A stretch of 64,000 bases of DNA from Bradyrhizobium barranii subsp. apii (lineage in GTDB: Bacteria; Pseudomonadota; Alphaproteobacteria; Rhizobiales; Xanthobacteraceae). The stretch lies in the NCBI RefSeq assembly GCF_011516635.5, contig NZ_CP096257.1, forward strand, positions 1 to 64,000. Reading direction: 5' to 3'. Of this stretch, positions 10,401 through 18,549 are shown piece by piece (position 1 is the stretch's first letter; each line of letters starts with the position of its first letter). The notes below the pieces were generated by a model. That model had not been told where the DNA came from. It did not search any database and worked only from the letters and a program-made list of their open reading frames with translations. Both the position numbers and the translations under genes were made by a program.

Positions 10401-11564
10401 TCGGCCCCCACCCATCAACTGGGTGCATCGCCATGGCAGGCGCAGCCGACGATGCAGGGGAGTGGGTACCAAGATGCCACGGCGCCGCAGCGAGCTGTCA
10501 GTCGGCCATTGGTCCTCCCGGAAGGTTATGATCAGGATCTGCGTTTGATGGTGGAAGACGGCCCACCGTGGCCCGGGGTTCCCCCGGAGCAGGCGCAGGA
10601 CATAGTCCAAGCTGGACAGCAGGAACCTGCCTGGTCCGCCTCAACCTGGTCGCCGCAGATGCCGCTCAACTTTGATTGGAGTATGTGGCCGATGCTGGAA
10701 GCATCGCCAGCGCACTCTACCAGGGCTCCCTCAGACATCTACGTTGGTCTTGAGCCATTTCTTGCTCTGAATGCGCCGACACCGTCCGAGTTGCGCGACG
10801 ATGCTCACTTTGAGCCAGCGCAGGCTGCCAGGGCTCGCTCAAGCACCTACGGCGGTCCTCCGTTGGTTGATCTGACTGCGGCCACGCCGTCTGAATCACG
10901 CGACGATGTTAATTCTGTGCCGGCGTTTCCGAGCACCTCCTACGATGCTCAGATCGGGGCTTTAGGTCCGACAGCCTCGTCTCACGGCCGCGGGCTGGTG
11001 CTCGAGGACACGGAATGGCTGGGCGACGAGCATGTCCTGAGAGATTACCAGCTCCTGGCGCAAGAGTTGGGGGGGGACAATCCGAATCTCGCCGCCCGGA
11101 CGCGGTTCGTGGATCCTCTCATAACCCTTGTTAGCCTGCGCTTGGGCACCGAGAGCGAAATGCTACGCGCATTCCAGCGCATCGTCCATGATCAGAATGG
11201 TGACGACACAGCCGACTTCCTGTTCCTGCCAGTGAACAATGCCCGTGCTACGAATCTCCCCGGCACCCATTGGTCGTTGCTGTTTGTTGATCGCCGCGAC
11301 CGCGAAAGGCCGGTTGCCTATCGCTACGACTCCATGGGGGAATACAACAACGCGCCCGCAGCAGAGCTCGCAGCAAGGCTGGGCGCCCGCCTGGAGTCAC
11401 GCGGCATGACCCAGCAGCTGAACACTTATGATTGCGGCGTCTTCGTGGTGGACGGCACGCGGGCGCTGGTTAGGCAATTGGAGCAAGGACGAGCACCACA
11501 CCTGCTGAACCTCAGCAGCCTCGTTGCCAATCGGCAGGCGCTGCAGAACCGACTCGGGGGCTGA
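7443..11564 (+). CDS. Type III effector of Bel2-5/NopD type with C48 (ULP/SUMO) protease domain
   Basis: A 1373-residue protein predicted to be injected into the plant cell. Residues 1-100 are a Ser/Gln/Pro-rich secretion-type N-terminus. Three repeats of about 267 residues start at residues 107, 375 and 642. Two LxLxL EAR-type motifs are seen (LILGL 115-119, LVLGL 344-348), and a basic nuclear-localisation-type motif RPAKRPR lies at 954-960. The C-terminus (about 1190-1373) is a C48 cysteine protease with His1276 (GTHWSLLFVD), Asp1296 (YRYDSMGEY), Gln1325 and Cys1331 (TYDCGVFVV), so the catalytic set looks complete. The closest described proteins by architecture are Bel2-5 of B. elkanii, NopD and XopD. 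A tts box lies upstream. The assignment to this class is firm; the exact orthologue is not. Confidence 0.9.
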   Translation: MDFTSTSRLQQQSNSAAQQETAPVSPSTDAAAFERQLSEITRPGDRVLMQAPPHQVAASPSEAQPIMQASGHECPPASQDGGGGPMPGASALQPGQSAEVYGTRRRPLYSQDADLILGLEEALIKGGAVKRTAKENVGHLLRLGRWLFENKKQAIAARLDDESLTVDACEFFGKGNPTRLLTAIGHLRTSQSTGGIVPIADRAKLNPYPQDAALIEEYKNEATTGTVSTYAFTLSSFSDYLRKNNKKGIAARLSGKALDGDVGDYKKDVGGNRRIGAALAHLRKSRAGAKAMELDRHISPGPDPERAALMEPRRVSDAAAEHRASQEAGSWPEKLPAEGYDQDLVLGLMDEPGPSHSALQPAQSTGVLRRQRKQPLYSEDGPLISGLEKALIKSGATEISAKANVYSLRSFGRWLVANNKESIAARLDDESLTIDAREFFGKGNPTRLLKAIDHLRTSQSTGGIVPIADRAKLNPYPKDAALIKEYKNEATTGTASTYAVVLNSFSDYLRENNKKGIAARLSGKALDGDVESYRKDAAGGNRNIGAALTHLRKSSAGAKAMELERHISPFPDPEDAALTEPRRVGDAAAEHRASQEAGSWPEELLPAEAHDQDLLWGLMDEPGPPSSALQPARSTGVRRKQPLYSEDAPLISGLEEALIKGGAAEATTKDYAGSLRRFGRWLFENDKKGIAARLDGESLTIDAREFIGKGDPAKLLAAIDHLRTSQSTGGIVPIAGRAKLNPYPQDVALIKEYKNKAATGTVRTYAVVLNSFSDYLRENNKKGIAARLSGKALDGDVESYRKDAGGNRNIGAALADLRKSQAGAKAMERERHISPVPDPEDAALMEPMPVGGAAAQHSASQDAGSWPKELLPVEGYDQDLLWELMDEPGPSSSLLEPAARHDQSSDPGESIRPLNWGYDRQQFPDEPIGALAKSNLLPSKEVLINDEHDTAELRPAKRPRTLDNLQGLAIERQLSEIANSGGRLLTSAPTHQLGASPWQAQPTMQGSGYQDATAPQRAVSRPLVLPEGYDQDLRLMVEDGPPWPGVPPEQAQDIVQAGQQEPAWSASTWSPQMPLNFDWSMWPMLEASPAHSTRAPSDIYVGLEPFLALNAPTPSELRDDAHFEPAQAARARSSTYGGPPLVDLTAATPSESRDDVNSVPAFPSTSYDAQIGALGPTASSHGRGLVLEDTEWLGDEHVLRDYQLLAQELGGDNPNLAARTRFVDPLITLVSLRLGTESEMLRAFQRIVHDQNGDDTADFLFLPVNNARATNLPGTHWSLLFVDRRDRERPVAYRYDSMGEYNNAPAAELAARLGARLESRGMTQQLNTYDCGVFVVDGTRALVRQLEQGRAPHLLNLSSLVANRQALQNRLGG
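7761..10127 (+). repeat. Three tandem about 0.8-kb coding repeats in the effector gene
   Basis: Repeat starts at 7761, 8565 and 9366 give periods of 804 and 801 bases. Nucleotide identity is high over long stretches. Each repeat has two related halves about 100 residues apart, the first opening with PLYS(Q/E)D and the second with NPYP(Q/K)D. Each half contains a Y..L..F..WL/YL...N(K)K..IAARL pattern followed by an (A)HLR(T/K)S helix. That gives six homologous units. The third repeat ends near the DEPGPSSS segment. Confidence 0.88.
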
Positions 11565-11609
11565 TGTCGTACGCATACGACGAAGCTTACGATTACCCAC
11601 ATTTTTGAG

Positions 11610-11958
11610 TCAGAGTGTCGCTCCCGTTGCGATATCGATGACTCGCGACAATCCGCGCCACATGATCAGATTCCCTGGTGGCGGATCGTTGGCACGGGCG
11701 AGGTAGCCGCCGAGCCTGGCGATCTTGATGAGATAATGCGACAATGTCTTTCGTTGTGCGCTGACTGGAATCTTGTCTTTGACGAGCCGATCAAGCAATT
11801 GGATTTCACCTTTGGTCAGCACAAACTCCGGTGAGGCATTTGGCGCTGAACGATTAAGCATCGTCATCCAAAAAATGCGCCAGCTCACAATGCAGAATAC
11901 CGAGATCAGATTCGTCAGTCGCTGAGCGGTCCGCAGTTGCGAGACCTTCATCCCGGGT
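11610..11958 (-). pseudogene. IS4-family (Tn5-like) transposase, C-terminal fragment
   Basis: The minus-strand frame QLRTAQRLTNLISVFCIVSW through KIARLGGYLARANDPPPGN and MWRGLSRVIDI to the stop is the C-terminal end typical of IS4-family Tn5-like transposases. The catalytic DDE core is absent. The fragment is joined at about 11945 to a copied end of the ISNCY-like element, so it is debris from nested insertions next to htpG. Confidence 0.8.
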
Positions 11959-11984
11959 AACATTACTTCCTGAGGCAATACGTC
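11938..11984 (-). repeat. Detached copy of the ISNCY-like left terminal repeat
   Basis: Read on the minus strand from 11982 this gives CGTATTGCCTCAGGAAGTAA and then TGTTACCCGGGATGAAGGTCT. It matches 4399-4437 base for base. It sits exactly between the IS4 remnant and the truncated htpG, marking a former insertion or recombination point. Confidence 0.8.
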
Positions 11985-12003
11985 TGGCCGACATTCCGCG
12001 CCT

Positions 12004-13482
12004 ATGGCCATGGTCGCCGACAAGATCGTCGTGATCAGCCGCCGCGCCCACGAGAGCGATGTCTGGACCTGGACCTCGTCCGGCGGCTCCGGATTCGAGA
12101 TCGCCCGGGCCCGCGACGAGGACGCGGCACGTGTGGTGCGCGGCACCGAGATCGTCCTGCACCTGAAGGACGACGCGAAGAAATATCTCGAGACCTACGA
12201 GATCGAGCGCATCGTCGGTGCCTATTCCGACAACATCCTGTTTCCCATTGAGCTCGTGCCCGGTGAGGGCGAACCGCGCCAGATCAATTCGGCGAGCGCG
12301 CTGTGGCAGCGCTCGAAATCCGAGCTGACGGCGGAGGACTACAAGAAGGCCTATCAGCAGATCAACTCCGCCTTCGACGATCCCGCGATGACGCTGCACT
12401 ACCGCGCCGAGGGCCGCTATTCCTACGCCGTGCTGCTGTTCGCGCCGTCGACAAAACCGTTCGACCTGTTCGAGCCGAACCGGAAGGGCCGGGTGAAGCT
12501 TTACGTCCGCCGCGTCTTCATCACCGATGATGCCGATCTGCTGCCGGGTTACCTCCGCTTCATCCGCGGCGTGGTCGACAGCGAGGATCTCCCGCTCAAC
12601 ATCTCCCGCGAGATGCTCCAGAACAATCCGCAGCTCGCACAGATCCGCAAAGCCGTGGCGACGCGTGTCGTGTCCGAGCTCGAAAGCCTCGCCGAGAAGG
12701 ATCCGGAGAACTTTGCCAAGATCTGGGACGCCTTCGGCGCGGTGCTGAAGGAAGGCATCTATGAGGATTTCGAGCGTCGCGAAAAGCTGCTCGCGTTGGC
12801 GCGCTTCACCACCACGTCGGGCGAGAAGCGGTCGCTGAAGCAGGTCATCGCCGATTTCAAGCCGAACCAGACCGAGATCTATTATCTCGTCGGCGACAGC
12901 ATCAAGCGGCTGAAGTCCAATCCGCGGCTGGAAGCTGCGACCGCGCGCGGCATCGAGGTGCTGCTGCTGTCCGATCCCGTCGACGCCTTCTGGACCTCGA
13001 TGCCCTCGGAGTTCGAGGGCAAGCCGCTGAAGTCGCTGAGCCAGGGCGATCTCAATCTCGACCTGATCCCGCGTGTCGACGAGGCGGACGAGGCGAAAAA
13101 GGACGAGCCGGCCGCCGACGAAGCCGCCACCATCGCGGTGATCAAGGCCGCGCTCGGCGAGCGTGTCAGCGACGTCAAGGTCTCGACGCGCCTCACCAGC
13201 TCGGCCTCCTGCCTCGTTGCCGACAGCCAGGGGCCGAGCCGCGAGCTCGAGCGCATCCTGTCGCAGCAGAACCGCGGCATGCGGACCAAGCCGATCCTCG
13301 AGATCAACCTGCGCCATCCGCTGGTGACGGCGATCACCAGGGCCCAGGCTAGCTCAGAGGTCGTCGACGACCTCAGCCTGCTACTGCTCGAGCAGGCGCA
13401 GATCCTCGACAGCGAGTTGCCGGAAGACCCGGCTGCGTTCGCGGCGAGGTTGAACCAGCTGGTGCTGCAAGGACTCGGGTAA
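12004..13482 (+). pseudogene. htpG: HtpG (Hsp90) lacking the N-terminal ATP-binding region
   Basis: HtpG is the bacterial Hsp90 chaperone. The sequence picks up within the N-terminal GHKL domain at MVADKIVVISRRAHESDVW and runs intact through the middle domain (NILFPIEL, FDLFEPNRKGRVKLYVRRVFI, YLRFIRGVVDSEDLPLNISREMLQNN) to the dimerisation domain and a normal stop. About 110-130 residues carrying the nucleotide-binding N and G1 motifs are missing. The break lies at about 11985-12000, next to the detached IS end. The ATG at 12004 is incidental. A fragment without the ATP site cannot act as a normal Hsp90. It is presumably a spare copy with an intact htpG elsewhere. Confidence 0.88.
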
Positions 13483-13993
13483 CTCGCAATTCTCAGTGTG
13501 CCCAACGGCGCGGATCACCAATGGAGGAAGGTGCCACCCAGACAGTAGGTTTGATCTGGTAGCTGGCAAGCGGCTTGTCTGAGCAAAGGCCGCCGAGGGC
13601 GGTTGAGCATCCATTGGGCCGTAACGTGAGGAAAGCCTGAGCAGATATCGAAAGTGAAATTGCAGATGCCAACCCGCCTGAGATTCGGGGAAGGCAGCGT
13701 GGGACAGGTAGCAACCGACACGAGCACCTGTCTCGATCTGCCGGGGTGGGCACGGCACGCCGGAATGGTGATTCGGGGAATTGGGAAGGCCCGCAGGGGG
13801 GCGGAGGTCGCGTCTTCAACGTCGCAATTGGCGGCTCGCCTACAACCTGATCCTCATCCCCAAACTGGTTGCAGCGTAGCCAACTTGGCGTCCAGACCAC
13901 CAAAGCGCTTCAAACTCTCAAACAAATCATCCCAACAATGGCACCCGCGACAGAACAAACGCCCAATTCCTTGGATTTTTCAGTAAACTGCTA
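13483..13993. other. Intergenic stretch, no recognisable gene
   Basis: No supported coding sequence lies between the htpG stop and the IS630 end. Short frames on both strands lack starts, ribosome-binding sites or family signatures. Confidence 0.5.
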
Positions 13994-15045
13994 GAGCATT
14001 TTCCGACCGGAAAGAATCGGGTGGGGATTCCCAAAACGGCGCGAGTCAGATTCAAGCTGCATGCTGGCGAGGGAGGCCAGCATGTATGGCCAGGGCGCTT
14101 TCGGTTGATCTTCGCCAAAGGGTGGTAGCCGCGATTGACGGTGGCATGTCCTGTCGACAGGCTGCTGAGCGCTTTGGTGTCAGCGCGGCCAGTGCGATCC
14201 GCTGGCGCGGTCGCCTCAAGAAAGTTGGCGACATCGTTCCTAAACGCCAGGGCGGTGACCGCAAATCGCAGCGCATCGAAGCGCATTCGCAATTGATTCT
14301 GGAGGCGGTGACAGCGAGGCCGGATATCACGCTTGCCGAGTTGCGAGAACTGTTGAAACGTCGTGGAATATCGACTGGCATCGCGTCGCTCTGGCGTTTT
14401 TTCCAGCGCAGAAAGATCACACTTAAAAAAAGACAGCGCACGCCGCCGAGCAACGGCGCGGCGATATAAATGCCGCACGTGAGGAGTGGTTCGAAGGGCA
14501 AATCGACCTTGACCCTGAGCGTCTCGTCTTCATCGACGAAACCAGCGCCAACACCAAAATGGCGCGGCGTTACGGGCGCTCGCCACGCGGCGAGCGATGT
14601 CGTGCAGCTATCCCACACGGACATTGGAAGACGACGACGTTCACCGCTGGATTGCGCTCCGACGGTCTGATCGCGCCGCTTGTTCTGGACGGTCCAATGG
14701 ATGGCGACGCTTTCCTGGCCTACGTCGAGCAATTGCTCGCCCCATCGCTGCGGCCGGGCGATACCGTTATCATGGACAACTTGCCCGCTCACAAGGTCCA
14801 TGGCGTTCGAGAGGCCATCCAGGCGGTCGGAGCTAGCCTGCTCTATCTTCCGCCCTACAGTCCAGACTTCAACCCGATTGAAATGGCCTTCTCCAAACTG
14901 AAAGCGCTGTTGCGGACCGCCGCAGCCCGCACCATGCCCGATCTCTGGCAAGCAATCGCCAACGCTCTCAAACGCTTCTCACCCGAGGAATGTCAAAATT
15001 ATCTCGTCGCGGCTGGTTACGACGCAACGTGATCGGAAAACGCTC
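13994..15045 (+). mobile_element. Complete IS630-family element
   Basis: The ends GAGCATTTTCCGACC (left) and GATCGGAAAACGCTC (right) are inverted repeats differing at a single position. Each is flanked by a TA dinucleotide (13992-13993 and 15046-15047), the expected IS630 target duplication. The element is 1052 bases long and carries one transposase in two overlapping frames. Confidence 0.9.
14086..15032 (+). CDS. IS630-family transposase made by -1 frameshifting
   Basis: The first frame (14086-14469) encodes the helix-turn-helix half (CRQAAERFGVSAASAIRWRG). The second frame encodes the DDE half: FIDETSANTKMARRYG, VIMDNLPAHKVHGVREAI and LPPYSPDFNPIEMAFSKLK. The first frame reaches an A7G run at 14425-14432, a classic slippery site, and a -1 shift there joins the two halves. 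IS630 elements commonly use such a shift. All three catalytic acids are present, so the element may be active. Confidence 0.88.
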
Positions 15046-15048
15046 TAG

Positions 15049-15240
15049 GTCGCGCTTCCTGGCAGACGACGGGGTAGCGGCCGGCGAAGCGGTGGAGACC
15101 TGAGCGCCAATGCGGCCGTCATGCGGGCGGAGGCGCTCTCGCGCAAGCCCGGCTGCGTCGGCGCGATCGCGTTCAGCCGCAGCGGGGATCCGGCGACCGG
15201 CGAGTTCGGCGACGTGCCGGACGACCTGAGCGCTTTGTGA
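15049..15240 (+). pseudogene. 3' remnant of a small gene cut by IS630
   Basis: The frame reads GGDLSANAAVMRAEALSRKP followed by GCVGAIAFSRSGDPATGEFG and ends DVPDDLSAL at a TGA at 15238. It is open back to the IS630 end, which suggests a short host protein lost its 5' part. It has no recognised family. An in-frame ATG at 15121 could give a 39-residue product, but there is no convincing ribosome-binding site. Confidence 0.4.
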
Positions 15241-15247
15241 AGCCCGA

Positions 15248-16411
15248 CTAACCCGGGAGCGAATGCTCAAGGAAGAAGCGCAGCATCTCCCTCGTCGCGT
15301 CCGGCCCGCGGGGATCGGTGTAGGAGCCGGCGGGACTGCCTCCCGACCAGGCGTGGCCGGCGCCGTGAACGTTCCAATGCTCGGAGATGGCCCGCCCTCT
15401 CGGATCGGTCAGGTTCGTGCGGGTGTAGGCGTGCCCATGGGGCACTCGTCCGTCGCTCACCTTCGCTTTCAAACCTGCCGCCTTGATGGACTGCTCGACA
15501 ATCCGGTCGCCGTTGTTCGGATGCACCGTGGTGTCGCGATCGCCATGGAAAACGATGGTCGGCACTGGCGGTCCACCATCGGCAATTTCAGACCCGCCTC
15601 CCTGCCGCATGGCGACGAACGCGGAGGGAAGATCGCTTGCCGCCCCGCAGGCGAGGCCGGAATGGATCCCGACGGCCGCGTACAGATCGGCGTGGGTCGC
15701 TGCCATGATGGCGGCGAGCGCCCCGCCGGCCGACAGACCTGCGACGTAGACCCGCTTCGGATCGATCGGATAGTCCCGCATGACCTGGCGAGTGATGCCC
15801 GCGATCAGCGAAGGCTCCCCGCCGTCCCGGTGCTGGTCGCCCGTGCGAAACCAATTCCAGCATTTCGCCTGGTTGGCTCCGCTGGGCTGCTCCGGATAGA
15901 CCACGAAGCAATTTCGCTCTTCCGCCAGGAAATTCATCCGGGTCCCGGCCGCGAATTCGTCCGGCGACTGGGTGCAGCCGTGAAGCATGACGACCAGAGG
16001 AAGCGGCTTTTCTTGGGAGCGGCTTGGGACGAACAGCTTGTAATTCCGGCTTCCATTCGCGCTGCGGAAAGTGCCTGCGATGAATCTCGTGCCTTGGGGC
16101 GCGATATCCGTCGTGGCAGGCGGAGCGCGGGTCATCGGACCACGCAGGTTGAGTCCGGGGAAGTCTTTCAAGCGATCGAAGCTTTGCAAAGGAGCGGGAG
16201 AAACCCGGGTGGTTCGTCGGCTTTCCTTCTCCTCGACGATGCTGGCCTTCACGTCGATGGTCGGCGGCTCGAGCCGAGCTGGCGAGACACGAGCATGGGA
16301 CGGTTCTGGCGACTCGCCGCGGAGCATGCGCTGCAGGAGCGCGGTGGCCTCGACCAGTTGGCCCGTAAGCGTGAGGCGCGTGGCCTCGGAAATCAAGTTC
16401 TGGCTCAGCAT
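15248..16411 (-). CDS. PHB-depolymerase-family (Esterase_phd) alpha/beta hydrolase
   Basis: A 387-residue serine hydrolase of the extracellular PHB depolymerase/feruloyl-esterase type. Motifs are LVVMLHGCTQSPDEFAAGT (oxyanion region), GLSAGGALAAIMAATH (nucleophile elbow G-x-S-x-G), FHGDRDTTVHPNNG (Asp region) and HGAGHAWSGGSPAGSYTDPRG (His region). The start is placed at the ATG at 16411 (MLSQNLISEATRLT). The longer open frame upstream overlaps the regulator gene in another frame and is spurious. No signal peptide is evident, so it may act on intracellular PHB or other esters. It follows the regulator gene by five bases and is probably co-transcribed. Confidence 0.88.
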   Translation of the reverse strand: MLSQNLISEATRLTLTGQLVEATALLQRMLRGESPEPSHARVSPARLEPPTIDVKASIVEEKESRRTTRVSPAPLQSFDRLKDFPGLNLRGPMTRAPPATTDIAPQGTRFIAGTFRSANGSRNYKLFVPSRSQEKPLPLVVMLHGCTQSPDEFAAGTRMNFLAEERNCFVVYPEQPSGANQAKCWNWFRTGDQHRDGGEPSLIAGITRQVMRDYPIDPKRVYVAGLSAGGALAAIMAATHADLYAAVGIHSGLACGAASDLPSAFVAMRQGGGSEIADGGPPVPTIVFHGDRDTTVHPNNGDRIVEQSIKAAGLKAKVSDGRVPHGHAYTRTNLTDPRGRAISEHWNVHGAGHAWSGGSPAGSYTDPRGPDATREMLRFFLEHSLPG

Positions 16412-16416
16412 CGCAT

Positions 16417-16857
16417 TCACCTTGTTCTGTCGGAGAGGGCGGCCTTGACCGCGGGAGTGGCGTGAAGGGCACCGAGCACCGAGACCGAAGCAATGGTGGC
16501 GCCGGCCAGCTCGGGGGTGACGTCCTGGGCGATGGTCGCGAGACCCAGCACGTTGATGTGCAGCATCTCGCCGGCGCGCCGCGCCGCTTCGAGATCCTCG
16601 CGGCTGTAGTTCCGCACGCCCAAGTCCAAGCCCTTTCGGACCGTCGACTGCTTCACGACGTCCGCGTGGCGTTCGAGCTGGTTGCGGATGGCCGTCCGGA
16701 TGAAATCCGTGCGGTTCGAATAGAACCCTTCCTGCACCATCAGATCGACCTGACCCAGATCGACATAGCCAAGGTTGATCGTGATCTTCTCTGTATCGGG
16801 GATCCGAGGTCGCAGCTCGCGCACATTGTCGACCATGAAAGCATCCATTTTCACCAT
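16417..16857 (-). CDS. CopG-like ribbon-helix-helix protein
   Basis: A 146-residue protein. The segment TEKITINLGYVDLGQVDLMV followed by EGFYSNRTDFIRTAIRNQLERH has the beta-helix-helix pattern of ribbon-helix-helix DNA-binding proteins. The C-terminal half is a helical region of unknown function. It is the first gene of a two-gene operon with the esterase and probably regulates it. The start could be Met1, Met4 or Met8 of the open frame; 16857 is the longest. Confidence 0.75.
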   Translation of the reverse strand: MVKMDAFMVDNVRELRPRIPDTEKITINLGYVDLGQVDLMVQEGFYSNRTDFIRTAIRNQLERHADVVKQSTVRKGLDLGVRNYSREDLEAARRAGEMLHINVLGLATIAQDVTPELAGATIASVSVLGALHATPAVKAALSDRTR

Positions 16858-17538
16858 CCATCAGGATGGCGTAGGGATTTTATGTGGATGTTCAGGAGCT
16901 ATTTTCAAGGGGGCAGCGAAAAATCGGTTAGACGCTGGCAGTTCGTCGGCCGGCCTCGTCTCGCGCCGACGTTCAGCGTTTGGCGCCGCGAACGCCGCAG
17001 CCGAGTTCCCGGCGGCGGCAGAAATCAATCCGCGGTACGCGCTTTCATACTCGCGCGCCATTCGGTCCGCGGAGAAGCGCTCCTCGAAGCGGGTGCGATG
17101 GCGTCCTGGTCCACCCCCGGATCTTCCACGATCAACCCGCGCGGGGTCGGCTACGCGAAGCGTGCCGCCGCTTGGCTTATGCCGGCGCGGTGATCGCGAC
17201 CGGGGCCGGTCCTTCGAGGAGCCATCGAGCGGGAATTCCCCCGCTCCGGATGGAGCCTCAAGACAATGTCCTATCTCAGCCTCGCACAAAAACCACGCCT
17301 TCAACCTTGCCCGCACCCTGATGGTCCCGGTCACGCTCTTCCAGGTCGACGGCGAATACGGCGTCATGCCCAGCGACGAGATCGACGAAGGTAACGGCCT
17401 CGACATCATCCACGAATATAATCCGCACGATGAACGGCCGGCTCACTGAGCCGGCTTCGCTTTCGCGGAGGCTCTGTTCCGTGGGTGCCGCCACCCAACC
17501 GGTGGGAGCCTACCGCGTCTGCGCAGACAGCGATCTGG
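16858..17538. other. Mostly non-coding stretch with one possible small gene
   Basis: No family is recognisable over most of this stretch. A minus-strand frame near 16980-17110 contains FEERFSADRMAREYESAYRG, which resembles the C-terminal end of a family-1 glycosyltransferase, but nothing of the enzyme core is present upstream, so it is at most a relic. Confidence 0.4.
17321..17449 (+). CDS. Possible 42-residue small protein
   Basis: An ATG at 17321 opens a short acidic frame, MVPVTLFQVDGEYGVMPSDE followed by IDEGNGLDIIHEYNPHDERPAH, with protein-like composition. The frame extends upstream and no clear ribosome-binding site is seen. No function can be given; it may be the 3' end of a lost gene. 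Confidence 0.3.
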   Translation: MVPVTLFQVDGEYGVMPSDEIDEGNGLDIIHEYNPHDERPAH

Positions 17539-17799
17539 TTACGTCGCCGCCTTCTTTCCTTTCGGATGATATCCGCGATTGCGCTTCTGGCGCAGCAGGT
17601 CGAGGAACAGCCTGACCGCTTCGTCCTCGCGCGCGAAGCTGTGCTTCATCATCTGACCTTGTGCGCCGATCCGTCCCCAGCGGCGTGTCAGGCAGATGTC
17701 GCCGAAGAGCGTCGGTTCGATGGCCATGGCGTAGAACCGGGCCATGTTCTTCGAGGCGTCGGTGCGTTCGATATAGAGCTGGTAGGGCTGCGCGATCAT
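17539..17799 (-). CDS. WGR-domain protein
   Basis: An 86-residue protein consisting almost wholly of a WGR domain. The signature is TRRWGRIGAQGQMMKHSFARED within PYQLYIERTDASKNMARFYA ... LLRQKRNRGYHP. WGR domains occur in PARPs and in small bacterial proteins and bind nucleic acid ends in characterised cases; the role here is unknown. The start is set at ATG 17799 (MIAQPYQLY); an earlier in-frame ATG at 17862 would add 21 residues unlike the family. Confidence 0.85.
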   Translation of the reverse strand: MIAQPYQLYIERTDASKNMARFYAMAIEPTLFGDICLTRRWGRIGAQGQMMKHSFAREDEAVRLFLDLLRQKRNRGYHPKGKKAAT

Positions 17800-18042
17800 G
17801 ACGACAGAATCCCGCATCGGAGAATCCGCGTCCAATGAGTTTTTTGAATCGATCAGGGGCATATTGATTCATTTTTGCGAAGGGTGGCTTTTGGGGGCGG
17901 GCAGCTCTGGCGAGCGGACGGCTCTATGCGCCAAGCGCACCGAACCCGCGATGCGGTTTCGTCCTCCGGTGACGATCCTCCCGCGGTAGGTGGCACGGTC
18001 GAGAAAACCGATGATCGTAGCGTGTGCGGCGGGCTGCCGCGA

Positions 18043-18534
18043 TCAATCGAGGGCGCACCAATCGCGTCGCGGCTCGTTCCAGCGCCGGGCGAGACCTTCC
18101 TCGACGAGCGTCGCGCCAAGCGAACGATCCGCGCGCGTGACCGTGCGCAGCTTGCGCCCGTACCGGTCAGTGTCGCGCCAGCCCGAGACTAGCGTGAAGC
18201 TGCCGGCGTTTAGTAGGACCAGCAACCGATCGCGGGCGATTTCGCCAGCCTGCCTCTCGTCGCGGCAATGCGGCGTGAAGATTTCCGGGGCGCCGATATC
18301 GGCGATCCTGATCTTATCACCCCTGAACCAGAATGTGTCACCGTCGACGACGCAGTTCACGCGGATCGGCCCATCGCAAAGCGTGAAACGGGCCCTCAGC
18401 GTATCGCTCCGCAGAGGCGGCGGGATGACCAAAGTGGTGGTCTCGTATCGCTCCGGCATATCCGGCGAATGCCGCGAGGGGACACCGATGGCGATCGCCA
18501 GGATCGCAATGATCGCCATTGGCTCCCACAACAA
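18043..18534 (-). CDS. Thermonuclease-like (SNase) small nuclease, membrane-anchored or secreted
   Basis: A 163-residue protein with a hydrophobic N-terminal segment (MAIIAILAIAIGV) and a staphylococcal-nuclease fold: NCVVDGDTFWFRGDKIRIAD then IGAPEIF, a catalytic-type Arg region RQAGEIARDRLLVLL, and WRDTDRYGRKLRTV. Proteins of this type are common next to tra genes in rhizobial plasmids and islands. The TTG start at 18534 is the upstream limit of this frame. The N-terminus is uncertain because a different frame upstream begins MTALRFLVV, suggesting a possible indel. Confidence 0.75.
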   Translation of the reverse strand: MLWEPMAIIAILAIAIGVPSRHSPDMPERYETTTLVIPPPLRSDTLRARFTLCDGPIRVNCVVDGDTFWFRGDKIRIADIGAPEIFTPHCRDERQAGEIARDRLLVLLNAGSFTLVSGWRDTDRYGRKLRTVTRADRSLGATLVEEGLARRWNEPRRDWCALD

Positions 18535-18549
18535 GAAAGCGCAGCGCCG

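Noticed and set aside
11854..13317. A 487-residue minus-strand frame over htpG
   Set aside because: Antisense shadow; low-complexity His/Asp/Arg composition and no recognisable domain.
13515..13727. A 70-residue minus-strand frame after htpG
   Set aside because: No start context, domain or conserved partner; treated as non-coding.
15248..16861. A 537-residue version of the esterase
   Set aside because: The first 150 codons overlap the ribbon-helix-helix gene in another frame and have shadow-type composition; the ATG at 16411 is the natural start.
16980..17130. Glycosyltransferase gene on the minus strand
   Set aside because: Only a C-terminal-like stretch of about 25 residues is seen; no catalytic or nucleotide-sugar-binding part exists in any nearby frame.
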